NCBI RefSeq assembly: GCF_000003605.2
Contig: NW_003140816.1
Span: 364,989 to 391,543, forward strand
DNA: 26,555 bases
Direction: 5' to 3'
Origin: Saccoglossus kowalevskii
Lineage: Eukaryota; Hemichordata; Enteropneusta; Harrimaniidae
Below the pieces are notes generated by a model. That model had not been told where the DNA came from, made no database searches, and saw only the letters and a program-made list of their open reading frames with translations. This document shows, one piece after another, positions 17,652-25,937 of this stretch; positions within the stretch are counted from its first letter, which is position 1, and the number at the start of each line of letters is the position of its first letter. The translations under genes and the position numbers were made by a program.

Positions 17652-20600
17652 TACTTCATTTGCATGAGTAAATATTTTTTAAATGCACAAACACAACAAT
17701 TTTTTTTTATGACAATGATAAGGCCAGACTTTTTATTCCTCGTTTCTCGAGTTTTTATAAGGCAATTTTTTTTTGAGGAGGGCGAAAAAAAATAAAATTA
17801 ATTCTTTTTTTCCATTAGATTAGTGTGATTCTCAAAGAATTGAGAGTGAGATCATTGATCAGAGAGAAGAAATGAAATAAAATTTTATTCCATGTATAAC
17901 CTTGTTACTCATCTGGCGAGACTTTGGTACTTTGATCATGATACTCCCACAAAAATGCAACTTGGATTTGTTATGCGGCGGGCGTTAAAAAAATGAAGAT
18001 AAAAAATAATATTTTTTTAGCATTTTTTTGCGCTTACAAGTCAGCGGGCACGAGAAATTACGCTGAAATAAAATTTTACTTTTATTTCATTTTCGACTCT
18101 TGTTCATTCGGCGGGTTCGCGAAACAAGGGATAATAAAAGTCTGGCCTAACTTAAGATTAATTGTTTTGTTCATTCGCATTGTGATTATTTAATCATTGA
18201 GCAGCAACTAACGCTTTCTGTCAAAAACCATGCACCATTTTTATTGCAGCAATAAATGTTAATAATTTTTTTCAATATTATATAAAAAAATTACAAGCTT
18301 CTATTGTTTATGATGGCATAGATACAAGCCATATATGATTTTCTATGAAATCCCTGCTGAAATTTGTAATTAGTATAACCTATCAAGTCATGGACATCAA
18401 TACAACAAAATGAGGATCATTATTTGGAAGAGAAATTGTTTCACATAAAAGAAATAATGAAGTAATACTCGACTAATACATTTTTGCCAATCTTGTTTGA
18501 AGGGCAAGGTCAAATTCATTGTAAGAACAGATTTAAATAAATATTTTTGGTTACAATAGTGCTTTAATAAAACTTCCTTAACTGCAGTTTTTTTTTAGCT
18601 CAGGTTTCTAAGTCACTACACCGTTTTGTTTCCGGAGACTGGACATGTGTACCAGCTTATTTTCACACTCGCTCAAAGGTTCTGTATGTCTGCATCATAG
18701 CTGGGTGGGCTTAATGCAACAGGAAGGAATTGTTACTATTCAAACAAGTAATCAGGTAGCATGTAACCTAGGTTACAGGTGATATTTAATCCAAGTCGTC
18801 AGTTTTCCATTGTTCCTGTTACCCATATGTAACACAGGTTACCAGACGGAACTCGTGAAACGCAATATTTGATTATCTGGCAATAAAATAACATTGCTGC
18901 AATTATAGTATTTAGCAATGGTAAATAGCCCAGCCAGTGGCATCGTTGAAATAAAATATGTACTCTCACAGCCAGAGCCTTATTTCTACTTCAGAACTCT
19001 TCTGTCTAACTGCACAACACAGACAAAGTAACACAGTGATAAAAAAATAATGGCATGATTGATATTAACGTATATGAGAATGTAATTTAAAATTAGAAAA
19101 TCATTTTTTTTTTCATATAGGTTTTTTTGTGGAAGGGGGATTTAAAAAAAAAAAGTTTTGACCTTGTTCAATCATATCAGTTGAGTTTCATGAACTCAAT
19201 GCACTAATAAATTCTTCACCTGGAAAATTACAGCACTTATTCAATGAATGTTATAATATCTATCTCTTGTGATATATTCGTGCAGTCATTAATTTCACTC
19301 GTCATCTTCCCCTTACAACTGACTATGATTCAATATGTTGACGACTGTAAAAGGGAATATAGATTGCCTCTTTATTTGGTCTATAGATCACTCCTTCCAA
19401 TGGGTAGGTACGCAGTACATAGGTCATCTGATATAAAGTACTATGAATATTTATTTTGTTATCGCATCGGGGTAAGAGTGATTAATTGTCACTGTCAGTT
19501 TTCAATATCTCAAACAAGTATACGTCATACAGTAATAATTCAAACTGTAAATCATCATAATAAATAAACTTTTTTTGATTCACAGGATTTTATTTGCAAT
19601 AACTGGGTTCAATCTTCATATTTAAAAATAAAACAATAGATTTCAGTATTACTGTTCACATTTTACTAATTTCATTGATTTCACCCCTTATGAAGGCCAC
19701 ATTTTTACGACCAAAATGTTGGTGTAACATTTTACAAACAAATTTCAAATACATTTTCTACAATTTATGTGATAGTTATGGATTAAATGGACTTTGGGTA
19801 CATGTTTTGATTATAATTTGTAAAAGAAAATATACAGGTCTATTTTGGGAGAGGTGACTAAAGTCTACTTTGGTGGTTTAAGGGTTAAACAAAGGATAAT
19901 AGAAACACAAAAGACGTGGTCAGGATGAAGTGGAGAACACACGTCATCAATGCCTGCATCCGGGGATTAGACAGATTGTGCATTCATGAGTAGCTCTCAC
20001 TCTACCTGGGGTCTCCAAGGTTCAAGTGAATATTCCACTATGTCAGCTCACATCTCAACATGAAACAAACCTGGTTTGTAAATTGTACAGTTATACATAA
20101 CTGTCATTTGTCAAAAAAAAATTAATGAATAATTCATGTTTTTTTAATAGTGTTGCTATGTTGCTGTCTAGACTTATTAGTAAACAGAGACATATTGCCA
20201 AATGATGAGTTTATTGTATCAGTGCACAAAGAGAGGCAGGAAACTACCACAGCTTGAATTGTGGGGGAAATATAACCTTTGAAAGCAGCCACAACAAGAG
20301 GCTGACCAACAAGGTCAAAACAGGGGAACAATAAACATGGATGAAAAGCAATACATGATCAGCTAATTTTAAGGACATTGTTCCACTAACTGGTGTTGCT
20401 ATGGGTTCCTCTTCAAGGTTCTACTTTCAGATCAGCTGGGACTGGACCATAGAAAGCAGAATTTATTTTTACAATTGCAAATGTCAGCGGACTGGATATC
20501 AGGCAGAAACTGACATTTTAAAATTATAATGTTGATGTTTTTGACATTTTTGTTTAAAAAAGGCTACATTCTATATGTCACTGAGTAATAAGAACCAAGT

Positions 20601-20880
20601 ATGACAGAGATGTCAGAATCAGATAGGATGATTCATTCAAACATTGCTTATGTATTTAATATTAAATTAGGAAGCAGGGAGGAACGGGAAACTATTAATA
20701 CAGAGATGCGAATATCTATTACAATCGCATTTTACATGTTTTGGATCTCGTTCAAGGCAGCTGGTATTATCCTGTTTAAACAACCATTTTTTTTTTTACA
20801 CGTGGCTATTCGTTTCGGTTGGAGAAATCGTACACTGGCACGATATTAGTGTTGGTATGCCGAGAGCAGAGCTATCATTA
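17652..20880. other. non-coding AT-rich stretch, probably within PICALM intron 1
   Basis: No exon on either strand is supported over 3.2 kb. Two short palindromes stand out: TGTAACCTAGGTTACA at 18762-18777 (perfect, 16 bp) and ACAGTTAT-AC-ATAACTGT at 20087-20104. Open frames at 17993-18193, 19244-19567, 19675-19857, 20134-20331 and 20601-20849 carry no recognisable motif. Placement in the PICALM intron is inferred from the donor at 21044. Confidence 0.45.
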
Positions 20881-20965
20881 CATGAAACGCCCCCTAACTT
20901 GGCGGTGTTTACTCGAATTACGTATGTCAAAAGTAAACATCCGACACTCGCAAGAAAGGGGTTAA

Positions 20966-20978
20966 TTTTCGCGCAAAA
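20966..20978. promoter_or_regulatory. E2F-like motif
   Basis: TTTTCGCGCAAAA contains the E2F core TTTCGCGC. It sits about 70 bp inside the inferred first intron of the PICALM-type gene, in a patch (20880-20990) with more CG dinucleotides than the surrounding sequence. Binding is not shown. Confidence 0.35.
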
Positions 20979-21044
20979 TACGGTTGTGTTACTTATCTTA
21001 ACAAAACCGATATTCTAATAAATACAAATAAAATATACACTTAC

Positions 21045-21174
21045 AATCTAAATGCTTTTTCTTGGGCCCCATCAGCTCCTCGGTCGTGGCTTTACACACA
21101 GACTTCGCCAGCCCAGATCCTGTGATACTATGTCTGGCCGCAGTCATACGGTCCATCACGCTCTGCCCAGACAT
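21045..21174 (-). CDS. PICALM: PICALM/AP180 clathrin-assembly protein, first coding exon
   Basis: Minus-strand ATG at 21174-21172 opens 43 codons plus one base, starting [20 protein letters not shown] and ending MGPKKKHLD. The MSGQ start, the VCKATTEE block and GPKKKHLD are the N-terminus of the ANTH domain in the CALM/AP180 family. ANTH binds PtdIns(4,5)P2 at the plasma membrane, and the family recruits clathrin and sorts SNAREs during endocytosis. The lysine cluster KKKH is part of the known lipid-binding surface. The exon ends T|GTAAGT (GT at 21044-21043), phase 1, fitting a following Tyr as in relatives. The start is secure: an in-frame TAA lies 10 codons upstream (21207-21205) and A is at -3. 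The rest of ANTH and the clathrin-binding tail are not in view. Vertebrates have two paralogues (PICALM, SNAP91); invertebrates usually have one, so the symbol means the family. Confidence 0.94.
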
Positions 21175-21440
21175 GATGAGAGCTGGCCAAACGCCCGAGC
21201 ACAGTTATCCGATTAGGTTTGGGGTAAAAATCTGAACGTCTGTATCACTGAGCCCAAACATGAAATTCAGGTTTCCTAACACAAGATGGCGGATCGACCT
21301 CGTATGATCACGTGACAAGCTGACGCCCCCGGTGGCCACTTGTCTTAAAAATCGGAAATTAGTCCAGTACACACCCTGCTTGCAAAGGCCGGCCGACTCC
21401 GGATCACGGAATGCGGATATAAAATTCATGACAAGCGACA
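21175..21440 (-). promoter_or_regulatory. candidate 5' UTR and promoter of the PICALM-type gene
   Basis: This stretch upstream of the start codon is far richer in CG dinucleotides than the surrounding AT-rich DNA. It carries a YY1-like motif (AAGATGGCGG on the plus strand, 21283-21292) and a palindromic E-box TCACGTGA(C) at 21308-21316 of the USF/TFE type. No TATA box is evident near a clear start site, as is usual for CpG-rich housekeeping promoters. The minus frame from ATG 21441 to TAA 21205 (78 codons) would be an upstream ORF if transcription begins beyond it. The transcription start itself cannot be read from the sequence. Confidence 0.55.
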
Positions 21441-21616
21441 CGTAACAATGCTATTAAAAAGTCGCAAGTCCTACAATTTATAATTTATTTATATATTGAA
21501 TAAACTTTTTTTTTCCAAAAGACTATACATATAAACTTGATAATGTCTACAAATAATAATAAAGAATTTTTCAATATTTTGTTCAGATGGATGAAAATGA
21601 CTATATGTACTGGTTA

Positions 21617-21825
21617 CTGTAGAATACTTTATTTTCGCTTGGAATTTATTTTCGCTATTTTCGCTGAGGGGATGATTCCGTGAAAATAAAATCCAGCGAA
21701 TATACTTTTTTTCCTATATTTCACATTAAACTCATCAAAAATCAGTGAAAATAAATTCCATACAAAACGCCCAAAAAGCCTTTTCAGTGAAAATTAATTT
21801 CCAGCGAAAATAAAGTATTCCACAG
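21617..21825 (+). mobile_element. TA-flanked MITE, copy 1
   Basis: A 209-bp element with terminal inverted repeats: left CTGTAGAATACTTTATTTTC, right (reverse complement) CTGTGGAATACTTTATTTTC. It is bordered by TA on each side (21615-21616 and 21826-21827), as in Tc1/mariner-type insertions. The inside is built from repeated GAAAATAAA/TTTATTTTC words. It has no coding capacity. A close relative lies 102 bp away in opposite orientation. Confidence 0.9.
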
Positions 21826-21927
21826 TATAAGAATTCTTTGGTCCTTTGCTTCATGATCAAATTGACCAAAATCAAATTAATGTAGTTCCACTGTGGCACT
21901 CTAGTTCCACAGTTTCAAAAACAGCTA

Positions 21928-22128
21928 CTGTAAAATACTTTATTTTTAGCTGGAATTAATTTTCCCTGAAAGGACTTTTTGAGTGTTTTATATGAAATTT
22001 ATTTTCACTGATTTTTGACAAGTTTAATGTAAAATATAGGAAAAAAAGGCATATTCACTGGATTTTATTTTCTCTGAATTATTCTTTCAGCAAAAATTAT
22101 TTCCAAGCGAAAATTAAGTATTTTACAG
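21928..22128 (-). mobile_element. TA-flanked MITE, copy 2, opposite orientation
   Basis: A 201-bp element bordered by TA (21926-21927 and 22129-22130) with ends CTGTAAAATACTTTATTTTT and, reversed, CTGTAAAATACTTAATTTTC. Its reverse complement aligns along its whole length with copy 1 (for example shared TTTCCTATATTT and CAAAAATCAGTGAAAATAAA). The two copies therefore form a long inverted repeat around about 100 bp. Confidence 0.9.
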
Positions 22129-22130
22129 TA

Positions 22131-22480
22131 CAGCATACAAGTCAATGTGAAGCTACTTCTAAGATTGTACCTGATTGGTTACCCAAACCTAACACCTAAC
22201 AATCAGACCAATCAGAGAGCTTGTTTGTTTACATTTATTTCCAATGTATCAAATCCTGCTGTGTAGATATGCTTTGACTCAACTGCAATCACGTAAACAA
22301 CAAGTACAGACCATACTCCAAATTAAATGTCAATATCTTTATTAAAAATCTATACATTATTTCATATAAATACACCAATGAAATCAAACAAGATTCCACT
22401 GTAAACCCCCCCCCCCCCATTATAAAGAGAATACCGTGATTTAATTTTGCCATTTTAATGCTTTGAGCAACTGAGTTTAA
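22131..22480. other. non-coding stretch with a C-run
   Basis: A run of 13 C lies at 22406-22418. No gene is supported. The minus frame at 22289-22531 reads the C-run as Gly and is not convincing. Confidence 0.45.
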
Positions 22481-22615
22481 AGCGCAGTGGTCGTTGCGCA
22501 GCGCGCGTTCGAATTTTATGTAAATAAACAATGTATTTTACACGCATTGTATACGCCGCTATAAGTCTCATATCGAACAGAACGCGGCACGACGACTGTC
22601 GCTCTATAAATTCAT
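22481..22615. other. CpG-richer patch of unknown role
   Basis: GTTGCGCAGCGCGCGTTCGA and later CATATCGAACAGAACGCGGC make this the densest CG stretch between the two named genes. A CTATAAA word follows at about 22603. No exon was found on either strand. It may be a promoter or enhancer, or an old transposon terminus. Confidence 0.3.
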
Positions 22616-24474
22616 AAACTTGGCAGGAAAATAATGAGTTCTATTGTTATTTTATATGTTCGCATGGATTGAATTTTAGCGGATTTTACTTATCGACAAA
22701 AATAGCAAAATTAAAAACAGTTGCATAATTAATGAGTTAACAGTACCAGATTTAACCATTACATGTACTGATTCCTCAAATTTAAATATCCAAAATATTT
22801 CCTGTAGGTCCATAGTTCATTCACTTAGCCAGACAAACTATGCTCTTCCACTGAGGTGCATGAAAGGGTAGCAACAACAATTACACAAGAGCTACCAGAA
22901 TAAGTTAAACAAAAAAAAGTGAAATCTAAACAGCTTTGAGTATTTCGATATTTTTGTCATGTTTAAATAATTTTGTTTGAAAATGCATCTAGAAAAAAGA
23001 CAAAATGGTAATATTCTTCACAAATAAATGTTTTGACAGTAAACATTGTGGTATTCGCTTGAAGATACGAGTTCGCAACATGTGCTTCAAATTTCTTGAA
23101 TATGTTGATAAATTTGGAGCACATGCTCATTTGCATAATTTCATCAAACGATTACAGTTATGTCTGCTGCCAAAACAAGCTATTTTATTGTAAATTTCAC
23201 TATTGTTTCTTCTAAGATAAAATATCAGGACATAAAATTAAACTGATCATGAAAATCGCTACCAATTTCTCTTGCAACATTCATAGGAACATTGCCAAGG
23301 AGATTTGTTTTGACTTTGCCTTTAATTTTCGGAAGAGAATACACCTATTTGAATATCCAAGTCTACTATATTTGATTGGAGTGCTGAAATTTTAATGAAA
23401 CTGAAAGTTTGTTCAAATGCTCCCAAGATTTAATAATTCACCATTTTCATATTTCATGCTCAAAATCTGATTTACTATTCGAAGATGGTTTCATCCACTT
23501 AATGTGTTTGAAGTATTTTTCACTGATTTGTTACGAATCCCAAGCAAGTTTATTGACTGGAAAAAGTATACCAACACCACAACAGTTAATGCACACTGTC
23601 ACTATTTTACCATACTCATTTGTTTGTCCAAATCAAACGTCTTCAAGTTCATGAATAATTCAAATCATTTGAATCAAACACTTTTGAAAGTGCCAAAGTC
23701 AAAACAAACACCACTGATTATGTTTTTAGTATTACAATGATGCAAAAGAAAGTGAAAAAGAAGTTTTCCTGATCAGTTTATCTTGGCACTCGCTGTAAAC
23801 ATGCACAAATATTCCCAAAGTTACCGTATCCATATTACCTTTTTAAATGAATTTCTAGTAGATAAAGTTGAAAGCTACCAAGAATCACATTATTTGTGAC
23901 ATTGTTAAAGTATGCTTTTAAAGTGTTATTAGATGTTTATTTCAGTTGTCATATTTTTGGGGGCGGACATCCGGGCATATTTATCGCCTTGCAATCATCA
24001 CTGGTGAATACACAAGCCAAAAACTTGAGAAAACTGTACTTTGAGGCTAGTTGTTGAGACTCTCCTGAACAGTGTAACAAGACATAAATTTGGTTGTTCA
24101 GAATTGTCTCATATTTTTCATGTTTTCACCGGCTCCACAACCAATGTTACACAGCAGCTTGCCTATAATGCATTGCTCATAGAAATACACTGTACATTAA
24201 TACACGTCCAAGCAACATAGAACCTTCTGTGATGTAGCTCCGTCGCTACGGATATACACTTAACAGATGACAGTATTTCACTTGATATCTAGTTTTCCTG
24301 TATGTAGGACATTTGATGACATTGCAATGCACAGCAAAGCGTTAATTCTTTGAAATGCCATCATTTTCCCCCACAAAATGTTCCACACACAAAGTAAAGC
24401 ATAATACAATCATTCCAGATTATCCATGGATGTGACTTTAGGTGAAATGTTGAATACAAATATTTATAAAATGT
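22616..24474. other. non-coding AT-rich stretch between the two named genes
   Basis: No exon, RNA or repeat is firmly supported. Plus-strand frames at 23005-23193 and 23409-23740 and a 38-codon minus-strand frame near 23240-23353 lack recognisable motifs. Confidence 0.4.
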
Positions 24475-24745
24475 AAATTCAAACACAAGGACCTTGGCGA
24501 TGGTATAGTGGTTAGTGTAATTGTCTTGCACCACTGAGGTTCTGATTTTTGCTTGATTCCCAGAGCCAAATATGTTCACTCAACAATATAAAACAGAATG
24601 CAGTCTGCCCTGCCTTCCAAATAATGTGATGTTAGATTAGGTTTGGAGACTGGTTTGCACACATTTGCTTGCATCAGGAGAGACTGTAGATGTCTGTAGA
24701 TCAGGAAATGTCACCTGGCACAAAAAATATTTGAAAAAAATTCAA
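24475..24745 (+). mobile_element. tRNA-derived SINE, plus strand, with short target duplication
   Basis: A tRNA-like head carries an A-box-like TGGTATAGTGGTTAGTG (24501-24517) and a B-box-like GCTTGATTCCC (24551-24561). A short body follows, then a tail with TTTGCACA, TCAGGAGAGAC and TGTCACCTGGCACAAAAAA. The tail matches the SINE at 5459-5818. AAATTCAA at 24475-24482 and 24738-24745 looks like the target duplication. The body is about 100 bp shorter than in the other copy, so this is a shortened or variant member. The minus-strand frame at 24361-24579 overlaps it and is not a gene. Confidence 0.78.
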
Positions 24746-24949
24746 CTGAGACACAGTAATCCACAAAATGCTCATAACATTGAATGAAGTGCATTGCTTT
24801 GCCCCTGACAATGGTGTTGAGTTCCTACTGCACAAGTGATATCAAATACAGTCACAAAATAGTCTTTTAAGTTTATAAATTTTTAGAAATTATCTTTAAA
24901 CTGCATCCACAGGTAATCTAAAATGATTGTACACATACCAGCATGGAGT

Positions 24950-24955
24950 TTTATT
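24950..24955 (-). terminator. candidate poly(A) signal of the ABCB7-type gene
   Basis: AATAAA on the minus strand lies about 280 bases after the TAA stop at 25239-25237. This is a reasonable 3' UTR length. Cleavage would fall about 10-30 bases further on. Confidence 0.4.
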
Positions 24956-25236
24956 TTAAATTTCCATGAATGCATATTGTCAACCTGAAAAAAAGTGATG
25001 AATGCTCTCCCAAAGATTCCCTGATTGTAGATTTATAAAAATCCGTATTTAAATCAACATCAGTACATGGTTTGCACGCTTGGTACATGGTTTTCATTGA
25101 TGTGAAGATGGTTCCTTGATCCTCTGGCTTTGAGACATATGGTTTGCCAAGAATCAACTCCCTAATATATTGTTACAAAGTATTACCGGTACATCAGAGT
25201 AGTTCAGATTTGATTATAGTTGAACTGAAGACATAA

Positions 25237-25497
25237 TTATTCCTTTCCAACAACTCCAGCTTCACTATCACTTGCTTCGAGGGCAAAATGTTCATAGAGA
25301 GCTTTGTTTTGATTCGTCCAAAGACTGTAGTATAAGCTGTCCACATCTCGGAGTAAGTCGTAGTGTGTTCCTCTTTCTATGATTTGACCGTGATCAAGAA
25401 CTAAAATCTCATCACAGTCCATGACAGTGGTCAGTCGATGTGCAATAAATAAAGAAGTTCTGCCTGACGTGACACCACCCATAGAATCAAGAATGTT
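25237..25497 (-). CDS. ABCB7: ABCB7/Atm1-type mitochondrial ABC transporter, last exon
   Basis: After an acceptor (TTATTTACAG, AG at 25499-25498) 86 codons run to TAA 25239-25237, phase 0. The exon begins NILDSMGGVTSGRTSLFIAHRL, which holds the H-loop histidine (IAHRL) of the nucleotide-binding domain. It continues MDCDEILVLDHGQIIERGTH, the usual C-terminal end of that domain, then a short acidic tail ending GVVGKE. The SITEQNIL junction with the previous exon and SGRTS..IAHRL are typical of ABCB7/Atm1. These inner-membrane half-transporters export a glutathione-linked sulfur compound needed for cytosolic Fe-S proteins. The tail lacks the Cys-rich end seen in vertebrate ABCB7. ABCB6 or ABCB10 are less likely. 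Confidence 0.9.
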   Translation of the reverse strand, partial: NILDSMGGVTSGRTSLFIAHRLTTVMDCDEILVLDHGQIIERGTHYDLLRDVDSLYYSLWTNQNKALYEHFALEASDSEAGVVGKE

Positions 25498-25833
25498 CTG
25501 TAAATAAATATATAATTTACAATGTTCACATTATTGTTGATATCAACAAAAACTAATACTGGTATCACATGATCGCATGCAGAAAACCCCAACGTTAAGT
25601 GATACGAATTAGGAAAAAAGGCATCATTTGGCGATGTGTTAACTGTTTGACGTGTTGGCACAAAACAAAGCAGCATTATTTTTTTTAACATTAAGTATTA
25701 AAGACAGCAATTCATATATTTATTTTATAGAAAACGTTATTTTAAAGTGTGCCACTAGAGGGCGCTATACACTTTTGAAACTGTTAAAAGTTTTTTTACA
25801 ACAGCCATTTGTCATTCCATATGGTTTTCTTAC
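25498..25833 (-). other. last intron of the ABCB7-type gene
   Basis: A 336-base intron with GTAAGA donor (25833 downward) and ACAG acceptor (25498 upward), phase 0. It contains a near-consensus CTCF motif at 25752-25765. Open frames on both strands at 25431-25691 and 25652-26023 cross the intron and are not real. Confidence 0.9.
25752..25765 (+). promoter_or_regulatory. CTCF-like binding motif
   Basis: CCACTAGAGGGCGC fits the CTCF core consensus (CCASYAGRKGGCRS) at every position. CTCF and its core motif are conserved in most bilaterian groups. The words around it (GCCACTAGAGGGCGCTATA) are also known to occur inside dispersed repeats in many animals, so it may have arrived with a transposon. 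Confidence 0.6.
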
Positions 25834-25937
25834 CTGTTCAGTTATTGAATCTAATGACGATGTCGCCTCATCGAATAAAATAATTGAAGGATTTTTTAGA
25901 ACAGTTCTAGCAATGGCAACACGTTGCTTCTCACCTC
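25834..25937 (-). CDS. ABCB7: ABCB7/Atm1-type ABC transporter, penultimate exon
   Basis: Bounded by acceptor TTTAACAG (AG at 25939-25938) and donor CAG|GTAAGA (GT at 25833-25832), this 104-base exon gives two bases of a split Gly codon and then 34 codons: [20 protein letters not shown] then [14 protein letters not shown]. It holds the end of the ABC signature (LSGGEKQR, whose LSG lies in the previous exon), the Walker B strand with catalytic Glu (IILFDE) and the D-loop (SSLD). All key residues are intact. The phase fits the next exon exactly. The exons with Walker A, Q-loop and the six membrane spans lie beyond 25937 and were not found before the window ends. Confidence 0.95.

Noticed and set aside
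19839..19880. Short similarity with 12253-12292 as a dispersed repeat
   Set aside because: Only about 40 bp match, with gaps, and the flanks do not align, so I could not call it a repeat with confidence.
20010..20050. GGTTCAAGTG as a tRNA B-box
   Set aside because: No A-box lies upstream at a suitable distance and no cloverleaf forms.
23235..23353. 38-codon minus-strand frame reading YSLPKIKGKVKTNLLGNVPM onward
   Set aside because: It looks protein-like, but I recognise no family and found no splice sites or continuing frame. It could be a decayed transposon fragment or chance.
24487..24562. tRNA gene on the plus strand
   Set aside because: A- and B-box-like words are present, but the T-arm is degenerate and it is the head of a SINE.
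24951..25157. 68-codon minus-strand frame downstream of the ABCB7-type stop
   Set aside because: It lies in the expected 3' UTR and shows no recognisable domain.
25431..25691. Minus-strand frame of 86 codons overlapping the last exon
   Set aside because: It runs through the intron acceptor in the wrong frame relative to the conserved protein.
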